Origin: Cordia subcordata
Lineage: Eukaryota; Streptophyta; Magnoliopsida; Boraginales; Cordiaceae
Length of the DNA: 64,000 nucleotides
NCBI GenBank assembly: GCA_028554755.1
Contig: JAPTOF010000019.1
Location: 1,374,001 to 1,438,000, forward strand
Reading direction: 5' to 3'
Shown here: positions 39,417-50,967 of the stretch, one piece after another
Numbering within the stretch: position 1 is the first letter of the stretch
Layout of the letters: each line of letters opens with the position of its first letter
Notes under the pieces: model-generated
What the model was told of the DNA's origin: nothing
Database searches by the model: none
The model's input: only the letters and a program-made list of their open reading frames with translations
Made by a program: the position numbers and the translations under genes

Positions 39417-39485
39417 ATGGTCTTGTTTGCTATTTTGCTGGATTGGCAAAGCAGCAGCAGCAGAAGAAGAACAAGAAGAAGCTAA
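39417..39485 (+). CDS. uORF1 in the HSFB1 leader
   Basis: 22 codons, MVLFAILLDWQ followed by four Ser and an Arg-rich tail from GAAGAAGA-type repeats, ending TAA. It is the first ATG after the predicted transcription start. The A that ends its stop codon is the A of the next ATG (TAATG). Arabidopsis TBF1 also has a short hydrophobic uORF1, but this tail is different. Confidence 0.75.
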   Translation: MVLFAILLDWQSSSSRRRTRRS

Positions 39486-39619
39486 TGGAAGCATCTAATA
39501 ATATCATCCTCATCACCACTACGCGTCCAAACAACGATCTTGTTTTATTCCTCTCTGGATTCTATTGCTGGGGTTGGGAGTTCTTAACTGCTCTTTTGCT
39601 CTTTAGTTGTTCCTTCTAA
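39485..39619 (+). CDS. uORF2 in the HSFB1 leader, conserved peptide
   Basis: 44 codons. The C-terminal half contains FYCWGWEFLTALLLFSC, closely matching the aromatic-rich end of the uORF2 peptide of Arabidopsis TBF1/HSFB1, a known translational brake relieved on immune signalling and phenylalanine shortage. The N-terminal half is not conserved. It stops 178 bases before the main ATG. It starts by overlapping the stop of uORF1. Confidence 0.88.
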   Translation: MEASNNIILITTTRPNNDLVLFLSGFYCWGWEFLTALLLFSCSF

Positions 39620-39797
39620 ATTATTATACTCTATATTCACCCTCCATCATTTCATTGATTCTAGTTTTTTTTTTATAAAAAAAAAAAAAACAGTTCAAGA
39701 TTCCTTGTTTATAGCTTTTTTTTTTTTTTTAATTGTTTTCTTGGGGGAGGGGGGGTCTGGTAAGGGGTAAGTTATATATATTTTGGGTAATAGAGAA

Positions 39798-42700
39798 ATG
39801 TCGCAGAGAAGTGTTCCGGCGCCGTTTCTGACGAAAACGTATCAGTTGGTGGATGATCCGTCCACTGATGACGTCATATCGTGGAACGAGAATGGTACGA
39901 CGTTTGTGGTGTGGAAAACTGCTGAGTTCGCTAAGGATTTGCTGCCCAATTATTTCAAGCACAACAACTTCTCCAGCTTTGTCCGCCAGCTTAACACTTA
40001 CGTAAGTTTTGCTCTCTTGATCTTGATCTTTTTAATTTCCTTTTTTCCTTTTTTTTTTGTTTTTCCTTTCTTGTTCATGCAAATACAATGTCAATCGGTG
40101 CTTTTTTATAGATAAACCTGATTATTGGCTCGTAGTATACATAAGAAAATTGGGGTATTTTTATGAAGAATGGCAAGGACTAATTTTCACAAATCTAAAC
40201 TCATTTGATCCTTTTCATTTGAATATTAAATGAATAAATATTAATTTGGGAGCTATGCTAGTCTGTCATTCAGATATAGTCAACACTTATACGACACCTT
40301 TTTGATATACAAAGGTTCCTATACTATACGGGGCCTTCTTCAAAACGTCCGCTGAATTTTGAGTATTTTAGTTTATAGATATGATCGCCAAACATATGGA
40401 TGGATGAAATTTCTAAGAAACACACATCGTTTTCTCAACCTACCAAACGGAGATTGATTGTGAAACGACAGAGATTTCATCCTAATTAAGCAATCTATAT
40501 ATATCTGATCAATCTGTCGTAGACTATATTTTTTTTTTCTTTTGCAATATTTTTGTTGGTGTATAAAAATAATTAGCTAGCTAGAGGAAATTCTAGGCAA
40601 ATAGGTTAGGAAATATAGGAACAATATTAATTAATATTATATATAAAGGCAAGGTATGAATTTCGTAATGTTGAGGAGGAGTTAGAAAGATGTTTCAACT
40701 AATCAAATGGGTTACTAGTAACTTCTAGGTAAGTCTTCAAACAGCGTCCATTATATGCATTAAAAGAAAAGATGCTTTTTTAAATTAAAAAAAAAAAACA
40801 CTTGTAGGACATTTTCTTTTAACAAATAGATCAGCATGCATGTGTGCTGATTGACTTCTGTGATGTTCTCATCCCCATTTTTTTTTAATTCTTTTATCGT
40901 TTTTTTTTTTTTTTTTAAAATAATGTTGTTTTGTGGATAGTCAATAGAGATGCCCATTTGGGTGGCGCCCACTTTAGGAGGGATTGGCCAACGTCCAATA
41001 TATTAGTAGAGTTATGAGAATTATGCTTGGTGCTAGTTGCTTGTTGCTACCATCATGTGAATTTTGTTTTCTATTCTTTTCTCTTTTTTGTTGGCTAACT
41101 ATTAATATATAGTCCAAGTGGTGGGGCCGCAGGATGAAATTTTGTGCATGATGTAAATTATAATAGTTTCTTCACCACTATTTCCAATCTGACGGCGGAA
41201 AGAATCAAAAAAGAAATTTCTTGTTCCGCGTATGCGTTATCTGTCTAAATTCTGAAGTATTGTTAGAAACATGCTTTTAAATCATGGCATTGAGTCAATT
41301 TCGTACGGCTAAAGTCTTTGAATTAGGTTTAATACAGCCGTGAAAGTTTGGCAATGGGTCTTTTAGTTAGTGTATTATTAGGTGCTGTGGGGGGCAACAT
41401 GTGTATCAACAGTCAAATGTTCCCGGCTACTTTTATGGGTTGTGCACTTGGCCTTCACCAAAACACATCCCACTTATCCACTCCTATCTTATTTTTTAGT
41501 TTAGTGCTTTGATTTCAGTAAGTGATAAATGCATGTTTCCATTTTAACTTGCCACATCATCACATTACACCTACAAATTAGACATAAATTTCCTATCCAA
41601 CGATGGGACCCGAAATTTTATTAGTTGGTGGTTGAGTTTTGTTGGGTGTATCGATGATCAGGTTCTACTAACTAAATTTCTTTTATCGCAAAAGAAAAAG
41701 AAAGAAAAAAGAAATTGTATTAATTATCATGGAGGCATGGAGCCGTAAAGGTATATATGTAAAGAAGCCATTATTTATATATATATCCCGTTGAGGATAT
41801 ATATGGTCGGTCAGTGTTTTCAACACGACAAAGCAAGTAAAGGTGTATTTAGGAGGCAATTTGGCATGTTGTAGGTGGCTGGTTACTCTCGGTTCGCATC
41901 TTTTCCCCACAATGGGATTTTACAACCCAAATGCCAAATGATTAAACCTTAAAACAAATGAATGCGATGCCACGTGGTCCTGGCTTTCGTTTTGTGGTGG
42001 TGGTGCTGGTCCTAAACGTGGCTGAGTTGAAATCTTTTACCGACCGTCCAGTTGTCTCTGAACATACTTTTCATGCTATGGGACATGCTAATTAGTAATG
42101 GCTGTGAAACTCTAAGACCTAATCTAGCAAAGCATCTGCAGATTGATCATTTAGCTGATGCTTCCTTTGGCTTTCGGTAATTGATGAAAGATTATTTCTG
42201 AATATTAATTATACTTGTAAAACCGTTTTAGGATCCAGAATATTAAGTGTACTTTGTGATATTATTATGCATCAGTACGTTACTCTACTTAATTTGGCAT
42301 AATTATAAGTCATCCTATCGTGCAACTTACTTATGTCACAGGGCTTCCGCAAGACCGTTCCGGACAAGTGGGAATTCGCCAACGAGAATTTCAGGCGAGG
42401 AGAGAAAGAACTCCTTACCAAGATCTGCCGTCGGAAAACGGTGACGTCAACTGCGGCGGCGGGAAAGTCGACTACGGGGTGTAGCCCAACTTCGCCGGCT
42501 AATTCATCCGGGGAAGACTTGGGCTCGAGTTCCACCTCATCTCCGGACACCAAGAACTTAGGGTCGGTGGAAACGGCAACTACGGCGGCCCAATTCGCCA
42601 ACCTCAACGATGAGAACGAAAGGCTTCGTAAAGAGAATCAGATTCTTAGCTCAGAGCTGTCCCATGCAAAGAAACAATGCGATGAGCTTGTCAACTTTCT

Positions 42701-43034
42701 TACTCAACACATGAAAGTTGCACCCCACCATATTAATCGCATCATGAGCCAAGGGATCAATGTTGCAGTAGCTGAAGAAGGAGGAGGTCATGATGGTGCT
42801 AATGTGGGTGCAGGTGATGATGACGATAATGATAACGATGATGACGAAAACGAAAATGAGGAGGGTTTAAAGCTGTTTGGAGTGACGTTGAAAGAGAAGA
42901 AAAGGAAGAGGGGTGGTAGCGAAATGATCGACTTTTCAAGGGCTTACAAGAAGGAATTGAAGACTGTCGACTTAAGAGCTCCTTGGATGAAAGTTTCTTC
43001 TGCAGTTGGGGAGAGCAGCAAGGTCTGTAACTAA
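39798..43034 (+). CDS. HSFB1: Heat stress transcription factor B-1
   Basis: Two exons, 39798-40001 and 42342-43034, 298 residues; the 2.3 kb intron sits at the universal HSF position (RQLNTY / GFRK). The DNA-binding domain is residues 6-99, with [20 protein letters not shown] as recognition helix region. A Ser/Thr-rich linker follows, then the HR-A/B coiled coil at about 151-190. An Asp/Glu/Asn acidic run lies at 227-241, the class B repressor motif LFGV at 246-249 and a nuclear localisation signal KEKKRKR at 252-258. The C-terminus ESSKVCN matches HSFB1 orthologues, not HSFB2. Class B factors lack activation domains and mostly repress or co-regulate. Translation is probably held back by the two uORFs. 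Confidence 0.96.
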
Positions 43035-44793
43035 AATTGACCGCTAATGCTACCCCACGCAAAAGCCGTAGTAATCCAAGTTTAGATGATAGAATAAAAG
43101 AAGCGTAGACGTCGTCGTATTAAAATTAGTGTATTTAGTGTCCAAAACTTGGGTAAATTTTAGAGGAATTAATAACGCATTTGCAACCAAAAGGTTCTTA
43201 TATGGTCTCAAATGGTGGAGTTGGTTTGTGGCTTTGAGATGATTACATGTTGTCTCAATTGATGATGGAGTTGGCAGATCAAAAGCAAATAGATCTTCGC
43301 TCCCATTTCATATCCATTCAATATTACAAGTGCATGTAAAGTAGTTTGTGGTAAATTTGCCCAGTAACATTTGTATCATCTCAGTACAATTGTAAGCTTT
43401 GTTCTTATTTTGTTTCCTAGCTACTTTCATAGTTGTGATGATAGGTTGTACTTCCATTTTCACATGAAAACGTAAATTTGGATTTGTTTCTTATTTGCAT
43501 TTGTGAATTATGAATTTATAACTCTATATACGCAAAATGAAAGTGTAGCTAATTATCCCATGCTCAAACGGAGCTTAGTTCTTTTTTCTTTAAAGCTTTA
43601 TCCAGGGTCAAATCTCAGTTCAACGTTAAAAGTGTTGAATCATGAATTATCAATTTAAATATTTAAATTAGTAAAATGCCTTCTAATATATATATTATAT
43701 ATACACATACTACTGTCAAATTGTTCTTCCGCCTACGTGCATTTTGCCGCTCGTTAGAAACGTATTTGTTAGCTCATTACATATATTATTATTTCAATTA
43801 TATTTTATAAATTAACTTGAAGTATAATTTCTCATATTAATAAATATATAAAATTTAATAATATCAAATTAATATCAAGATCCATGCCCAGCATGGATCA
43901 CACACTAGTTACAAATATATACCTCCTCTGCCAACTGTCGTGGGCATTGCAAGATTTTTTATTGTTATTATTTTTTTAAAAAAATTGTTGAAAAGATACA
44001 TCGGTGATAACAAGTATATTTCAAAGTTTTCAAAGTCATTTTTAGGAGTTTGCAAGGGAGGTTTTGGATGGCTTTCCTCCGAATTTGCTAATCGAATCTA
44101 TGCAAGTGATTTATAGTTTTGTAAAACCAAATTGCCCAATCAATAGTTTCGGTTAACTCGAACTTTTTGCGGTTTTGGTAATTTTAGGACTTGACCATGG
44201 TATATTTAGTTGCGTAAAATAGTCATATTCTAAGGACATTTTTTTTCAAATTCCAAAAACACTTCTAAATAAGATAATTCAACATTAAAAGGATATTGAA
44301 TACACAAATCCCCACAACATTAACAAATCCAACGATCTAATATACAAAACACAATAATCTTGACATCAGTCATATATACTTCTTTAAACATTATTATTAC
44401 GTAATCTATGTATGTATGTATGTAGCGACAGTGCAGTTTAAATTTCGATTTTTGCTTCCGAAACCAAAACCAAACTCTTCGTTTTAGTTTTTAGAAAAAT
44501 AAAATCACAAGCCCTCAAACCACTTCAAAAAAACACCAATTTACAATCGATTTAATTTGAACAAAACAGTTTTGGCGATTTTTCTGATTTTATTATATAC
44601 ATCCTTAGTCATTTTGTACAAATAAAAGTAACTCTAGGAGGAGGATTACAAAATTTGTACAAATCCCATCCAAATTGCGGGGAATTCAGTCCATTTTAAC
44701 ATGCTGCGAGACACACAAGTTGATCTGGAGGATAGGTAAAGTGCAGCTGCGCAAGTTTTAACTGTCGAGTTTGAAGCGACAGTCTAGAGAAGC
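43035..44793. other. Intergenic region, HSFB1 to PPR gene
   Basis: The first few hundred bases are likely the HSFB1 3' UTR. The rest is AT-rich with a TATG microsatellite near 44407-44424. No further gene recognised. Confidence 0.5.
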
Positions 44794-47715
44794 ATGATTT
44801 GGCGACGTGGGAGGCGCTGCTTGCTCTCTCTATCTACGTGCTCGTTTCACACATCAACAAACCGAGTCTCCACCCATTTCCTCTCTTTAATAACGCTTTG
44901 CCGAAATCCACAGCACTTAAAGCCTCTGACTTCTTTGCTCACTGTCCATGGTCTACTCACCCGTCAACCCTTCATTACGCACTTCATTAAGCAATGCTTT
45001 CATTTGGGTGCTCCGCGATTAGCTCTTTCATCTTTCAAAACACTCGAGAAACCCAATCTTTTCGTACAGAATCTAATGGTTAAAAGCTTGTGTAATGGTA
45101 AGTTGTACGAAGACGTATTATATGTTTATCAAAGATGTCGACTTTCGGGTTGTTTATATGATGATTACACGTTTCCATTTGTAATTAAGGCTTGCTCTGC
45201 TCTGAATGATGTGAATTTGGCTGGAGTTGTGCATGGTGTTGTGTTAAAAACTGGGTTTGAAGTAAATGTCGTTGTGCAGACAGCATTGATCGATTTCTAT
45301 TCGAAGATTGGTGACATTGATAGTGCACATCGGTTGCTTGGTTCAATACCTGCACCAGATTTAGTTGCTTATAGTGCTTTAATTTCTGGGTGTTCTTATA
45401 ATGGTCTCGATGAACAGGCATTTAAGGTTTTTAAGGAGATGTGTGAGATGGGTTTGAGACCTAATACATGTACTTTAGCTAGTGTTATTCCGGTATGTTC
45501 TCGTCTGGGGAATCTTGATATTGGTAGGTCTCTTCATTGTTTGGCTGTAAAAATTGGACATTTTATGGATGAGCGTTTGATCCCTGCTATGATTTCAATG
45601 TATGCTGTTTATGGGGAGTTGTCAATTGCTAGAGGTATTTTTGATTGTGCAAGGGAGAAGAATGTTACAATATGGAATGCCATGATATCAGCTTATACTA
45701 GGAACCAGGAAGGCTATGGTGCATTTAAGGTATTTCAGGACATGCTGCGAGATAGTATGCAGCCTTGTATGGTTACTTTTGTGTCGATCATCCCCTCTTG
45801 TCAGAGCATTGGTAGCATTTCATATGGTGAGTCTCTTCATTGTTGTGTAATAAAGCTGGGGTTTGTGAATCAACCTTCGGTACTCACTGCCCTTTTCTCG
45901 ATGTATGGCAAGGTAGGGGATGTAGATTCAGCTGAGTACATTTTCAATCACATGCCTAACAGGAACCTTCTCTCATGGAACTCGATGATTTCTGCATACG
46001 TGAGCAATGGCCTCTGGGACCCAAGTTTGGCTGCATTTCGTGAAATGCAATTTTCAGGATTTGATCCTGATTCCATTTCTGTTGTTGGTATCCTTTCATC
46101 ATGTTCTGAACTGGAGGCCATTTTGTTGGGGAAGTCTGCACATGCATTCAGTCTGAAAAAGGGGATTGATATAAATCTGAATGCTTCCAATGCTCTCTTG
46201 GTATTTTACTCTGATTGTGGTGATTTGGCGTCCTCTTTCAAACTTTTCAACAGTATGGTAGTCAGAAATGTTGTATCCTGGAATACTTTGGTGTCTGGTT
46301 GTATAAGCAATGGAGAAGCAGAGACGGCTTTATGGCTTTTTGATCAGATGCAGAAACAAGGATTGCGCTTTGATTTGATTACCCTGATAAGCATTCTCCC
46401 TGCTTGCGGAGACAATAAAACTTTGGCCTTTGGTATGACTATTCACAGCTATGCCATCAAATATGGACTGGCTTGTGACGTTTCCCTGGCTAATTCCCTC
46501 ATTAGCATGTATCTTAACTGTGGAGAGCTTGAGGCAGGGAACTTACTTTTTGAGGAGATGCCTAATAGAAGCTTGGTCTCTTGGAATGCTCTTATGACTG
46601 GCTATAGGTACCTCAACTTACAGGAGCACGTCATGACCTTGTTTAGTCGCATGATAAAAGAAAAACAGGAACCAAATTATGTAACTTTGCTAAATGTACT
46701 TCCTGCGTGCTACACCCATTCCCAAGGCAAGGCTGTTCATGCTTACGCAATTAAAACAAGGATTCGAGTGGAAATTCCTCTTCTTACATCCCTTATGCTA
46801 ATGTATGCCAGATTTGAGAATATCAAGTCATGTCTGTTATTATTTCAAATGGAAGAACACAGGGACATTTCTGTGTGGAATGCTATTATATCTGCACTGG
46901 TATATAACCAAAAAGCGGAAACGGCATTATATTTCTTTTGCAAATCACTTCGGGGGGAAACGAATCCTGATTATGTATCATGTTTAAGCCTCATCTCAGT
47001 GTGCACTCAGCTGAGTAACTTGAACTTCAGCAACTCTTTCTTGGGTTATCTCATTAAGAAGGGCTTTGACAGAGATGTTACCATTGGCAATGCCCTAATA
47101 GATATGTATGCAAGATGTGGGAATGTCTGCTTAGCGAAGAAGTTATTTGACATATTACCTAGAAAGGATGCATTTTCTTGGAGTATAATGATTAATGGGT
47201 ATGGGTTGCACGGTGATGGTGAGGCAGCCTTGACACTTTTGCAGGAGATGAGACTCTCAGGTCTGCAACCTGATGATGTTACTTATTTAAGCATTTTATC
47301 AGCTTGCAGCCATGCTGGCTTGGTTGAAGAGGCCAGGACTGTATTTAACTCTATGACACAGGAGGGGCTTCAGCCTAGAATGCAGCACTATGCTAGCATG
47401 ATAGACCTTCTTAGTAGAACAGGTCACTTAGATGAGGCTTATCATCTTGTCAAGTGTTTGCCCCAAGAACCTTCCACTAATCTACTCGAGTCCCTGTTGG
47501 GTGCTTGTTTGAGCTATGGCAATGTCGAACTTGGGGAGGAAGTCGGTAGGTTACTAATCGAAAGATCACCTAAAGGCTCGGGAGCATATGTCATCCTGTA
47601 TAATATCTATGCAGCAGCTGGGAGATGGACTGATGCCAATAGGGTGAGGTCTGAGATGGAAGAAAAGCAATTGAGGAAGGTACCTGGCATTAGCCTTGTT
47701 GACGGAAATGAATAA
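44794..47715 (+). CDS. PLS-class PPR protein, E subgroup
   Basis: Intronless gene for 973 residues. The N-terminus (MIWRRGRRCLLSLSTCSFHT) is basic and Ser-rich without acidic residues, as in mitochondrial presequences. From about residue 80 to 900 there are continuous PLS-type repeats, seen in recurring blocks such as ISMYAVYGELSIARGIFD, NVTIWNAMISAYTRNQEG and LISMYLNCGELEAGNLLFEEM. The end LLESLLGACLSYGNVELGEE and PGISLVDGNE is the E region; the DYW deaminase domain is absent. Such proteins bind organelle RNA, usually specifying C-to-U editing sites and borrowing a DYW protein in trans. It resembles At4g19220-type proteins, but I cannot fix orthology. Long array for the class. Confidence 0.95.
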   Translation: MIWRRGRRCLLSLSTCSFHTSTNRVSTHFLSLITLCRNPQHLKPLTSLLTVHGLLTRQPFITHFIKQCFHLGAPRLALSSFKTLEKPNLFVQNLMVKSLCNGKLYEDVLYVYQRCRLSGCLYDDYTFPFVIKACSALNDVNLAGVVHGVVLKTGFEVNVVVQTALIDFYSKIGDIDSAHRLLGSIPAPDLVAYSALISGCSYNGLDEQAFKVFKEMCEMGLRPNTCTLASVIPVCSRLGNLDIGRSLHCLAVKIGHFMDERLIPAMISMYAVYGELSIARGIFDCAREKNVTIWNAMISAYTRNQEGYGAFKVFQDMLRDSMQPCMVTFVSIIPSCQSIGSISYGESLHCCVIKLGFVNQPSVLTALFSMYGKVGDVDSAEYIFNHMPNRNLLSWNSMISAYVSNGLWDPSLAAFREMQFSGFDPDSISVVGILSSCSELEAILLGKSAHAFSLKKGIDINLNASNALLVFYSDCGDLASSFKLFNSMVVRNVVSWNTLVSGCISNGEAETALWLFDQMQKQGLRFDLITLISILPACGDNKTLAFGMTIHSYAIKYGLACDVSLANSLISMYLNCGELEAGNLLFEEMPNRSLVSWNALMTGYRYLNLQEHVMTLFSRMIKEKQEPNYVTLLNVLPACYTHSQGKAVHAYAIKTRIRVEIPLLTSLMLMYARFENIKSCLLLFQMEEHRDISVWNAIISALVYNQKAETALYFFCKSLRGETNPDYVSCLSLISVCTQLSNLNFSNSFLGYLIKKGFDRDVTIGNALIDMYARCGNVCLAKKLFDILPRKDAFSWSIMINGYGLHGDGEAALTLLQEMRLSGLQPDDVTYLSILSACSHAGLVEEARTVFNSMTQEGLQPRMQHYASMIDLLSRTGHLDEAYHLVKCLPQEPSTNLLESLLGACLSYGNVELGEEVGRLLIERSPKGSGAYVILYNIYAAAGRWTDANRVRSEMEEKQLRKVPGISLVDGNE

Positions 47716-48353
47716 TCACTAGCCTCTCGCTCACAGGCGCGGGGTTTGGGCTCGGGTTCGTGATAGCATGAATGGTGGCTTTAGATTGTGAGGGAGGCAA
47801 ATGGAAAATTTCAAGAACATGATCACAGAGGCTTAACAATTGCAGACCAAGAGCACATTTTCAACAACATGATAGCAAGGCTTAAAAATTGCACACCTAC
47901 TATTAAAAGTCTGCTGTGGTTCGAGTTGATCTCTGGAGGATAAAAAGAGGGAAACCAGTACATAGAAAAAGATTTCGTCATTTATTTATTTATTTTTTAT
48001 TTTTAAAAAAAGAAAGAAAAAGAAAAAGGTGAAAAAAAGAAGAAAAAAACGAAATCCCAGTTGAGGCGTGTATAAGGGTATGTTTGGATTGGTTTTTTTT
48101 TTCAGAAAAAAATATTTTTTTTTTAAAAAAAATTACATTAAATTTGTAATAACTACTTGATTTAATTTTCAAAAAAATTAAAACTCTAAAATAAGTTCAA
48201 ATATAATTATTTTTAAAAATCAAAATTTTTAACTTCATAAAAAAAAATACTTTTTTAAAAAGTCAATCCAAACGAAACCTCGCGAGTGGCGTGGAGTGTG
48301 GAGTGAACAAAAGGAAGCCAAAAGTTGAAGTTTTGAGAGCGCTAAACAAATGG
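47716..48353. other. Intergenic region, PPR to helicase-like gene
   Basis: Probable PPR 3' UTR, then purine-rich runs near 48000-48050, then MITE copy C directly in front of the next gene. Confidence 0.5.
48077..48278. mobile_element. MITE, family 1, copy C
   Basis: 202 bases. Ends GGTATGTTTGGATTGG and, reversed, GTTTCGTTTGGATTGA. The interior matches copies A and B: AAATTTGTAATAACTA and AGTTCAAATATAA. No target duplication is visible. It sits just 75 bases before the first codon of the following gene. Confidence 0.72.
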
Positions 48354-50967
48354 ATGCAAACGAGGCCTTCTCTTCACCCTCTTCTCCATCACTTTACAAT
48401 TTCAGGCACTGAGTACCTCTCTCCCTCTCTTTCCTCTTTCATTTTTTTTAATTGTATTCTTCTTCTTAATCTCGTTTTAATATTGAAAAATAAAAAGAAA
48501 TACAAATCGTATTTTGCAGTCAACAGCGCCAGTTCTATCTTGCCGTTGACAGACCCCAGTTCAAGATGGTCAACTCTCTCTCCCTCCCCCCCTCTCTCTC
48601 TATATATATACGTGTGTGTATATATACACACACACACACCAACAAGTGATTCTTGATTTCAGTTAATTTTGTTAAATTTAAATTTAGCTGAATGTAGACA
48701 AAAAGCTGAAGGAAAGAACATGAAAAACAGGAAACTTTAATGGAATTGCTAGACATGGCTGGACGTCGTAATGGCCTCTCTATGGTGGTTTGCTGCAGCA
48801 CACGGGATGAGCTTGACGCCGTTTGCTCCGCCTTCGCCAACCCCAACATAATTTCCATGGCTGCTCTTGTACCCTTTTCCTTTCCCTAAATTAAAAATAC
48901 ATTACTCATTATTAGTCAAAATTACTCTCCAGCTATTGCTAATTATTGTAACGCGCACATATTTATTTTGAGCGAATTGCAGTATAGTGATCTTGCGGGG
49001 ACTGAGCGGGCGTCGGTTCTGGAGAAATTCCGGGAAGCAACAACAAGATGGAGTCAACAAGCTTTAGCTGGAGATGATGGTGAAGTGGAGGAGAAGGAAG
49101 AGAGGAAGTCTCATATGATTGTCGTGACGGATGCTTGTCTTCCGCTTGTTGGTTCAGGAGAGTTGCCGCTTGGTGCTCGCCTTCTGATCAATTATGAGCT
49201 GCCATCAAAGAAGGTATTAGAATTTTGCTGTTTCTATCACATCATTGCAAATACTTATGGAAAATGTGGCCTATAATTATCTGTCTTACATGCTACTCTT
49301 CACGTATATAAGAGTAGATGATATGTTATATCGATGATTCTATCTAGAAACTACGCAAAGTGTGACACGGTCCTTTTAAAAGATGTTGGTGACATGCAGT
49401 CTAGATTGCCAATAAGAGCAGAAAGTTGTTGGAGTTTTGACTGATATTGTGAGAACGATCTAATGTTCTACAATTGTGTTTTTATTTTCTTCAATAGTTT
49501 AGGTGTAATTTATATTATATAACCACCAAGATGTTGAGAAAAGTTAATAATTGATCTATCTATAGTTTCTTCATAACGTGAAGAAACAGTCAAGATGAGG
49601 TCTTCAAACGAAACTTTCGAGTCTACCATGTACCTGGAGAAGTCAAATACATTGGAAAAGTCACGACAGAGTTTGATGACTTCCCTTAAAATCAATTTGA
49701 GTTTTTTCTTTACATATAAGTGCAACTGGAAAGGGCTAGTCCAGCCAGCCCAAATATCTCATCACACTCTGCCTTTTGTGAAGTTTCATATTTAGAGTCA
49801 CCTTTCTAGAGATTACATATGCTTTTCCTTTTATAAAATATTACTAAAAGACCATGACAAATATCCATTGAGAAAGTGTAAAGGCCTCATCTTGGTCATT
49901 CAACTACAGAAAGGAAAATCTTCTTGAATTGTGCATGCCTAACTTTGAGTTAGACACAGCTAATGGAAGTCTTCATTGGCTGGGATATCTTTCTACATAT
50001 AGATAAAGATACAAGAGAATATGGAAACAGTTACACTGGATGGCTAGGTTAGTTTCTTCACATGCTTTTGGACATGTTTTGTATTGCAAATTATCACATT
50101 GATATGTTATTTAGGTTATTTGTTGTTTCGAAATAGTTTAATCTGAATTTATTTTCTTCTGTTCCTTGCATGTATATCCTCACTTTGTCTGAGGCTCCTT
50201 TGTAGGAAACATATATGAGGCGAATGGGGACTTGCTTGGCAACAGGTGATCTTTCGAGTAGCAATGATCTTATTTGTTGATCTTTTTGGTTGAAAATGAA
50301 GGCTTATCTGCATGAGGAGAAGAAATGGCAGAGAAGGGGTAATGAGCTGGTAAAATGAAGAAAGAAAGAGGAAGAGAGGATAATCACTGTTTTCCTTTTT
50401 CCACATTTGCCTCCTTGCTACATTGAGACCAAGTGTTTAGAGAAATATTGGCTTCCCTTGTCTTCTTGTCTTCCCTATTTGCACAAGTTCTGGAAGATTA
50501 TTGTAGTTTTCAGTAGAAGACCTAGCAAAAAGAGGAAAATATAAACAGTTCTACTTCTCTTGCTAATGTATATCCGCCGTGCATATATGCAGATGGGATT
50601 GTGATTAACATGGTTGCTGGGGGTGAAGTGGTGACTCTCAAAAGCATTGAAGAAAGCACTGGTTTTCTTACTGCTGAAATGCCTATTAACGTGAGTTCAT
50701 AACTTGCCTTGTGCTGCTTGTTTTATCACAGGGAGACAATCAAAATGATACTAGATCACTATGTCTAAAGGCACATGCCAATAATATTTTTCCGGATCGT
50801 ATGATCAAATCCAATTTTATCTGGTCATTCTTTCTCAGTGTTTTCAATATATTTGCTGTTGCTAATGGGTTTTCTTCCTTTTCCTCAGTCTTCATTGAAC
50901 TTTCTAATTCTTACTAAGATGAGTTAACTAAATGTTCAAATGTTTGCAGATTTTTGAGATGTTATGA
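48354..50967 (+). CDS. Stand-alone eIF4A-like helicase C-terminal domain
   Basis: Seven exons: 48354-48412, 48520-48568, 48731-48868, 48983-49213, 50206-50245, 50593-50690, 50950-50967; the phase closes to 210 residues. The chain corresponds only to the second RecA lobe of DEAD-box proteins: FYLAVDRPQFKMETLMELLD aligns with the lobe start, MVVCCSTRDELDAV with motif IV, YSDLAGTERASVLEKFR with the next block, MIVVTDACLPL with motif V, and INYELP after it. Motif V lacks ARGxD, and motif VI (HRIGRxGR) is YMRRMGTCL, so ATP hydrolysis is not expected. The first lobe is absent. Similar short proteins exist in other plants; role unknown. Exon 1 is the weakest part: a nearby ATG at 48350 with a GC donor also keeps frame. 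Confidence 0.8.

Noticed and set aside
45185..46190. Antisense frames inside the PPR gene
   Set aside because: Shadows of the repetitive PPR code, with no independent support.
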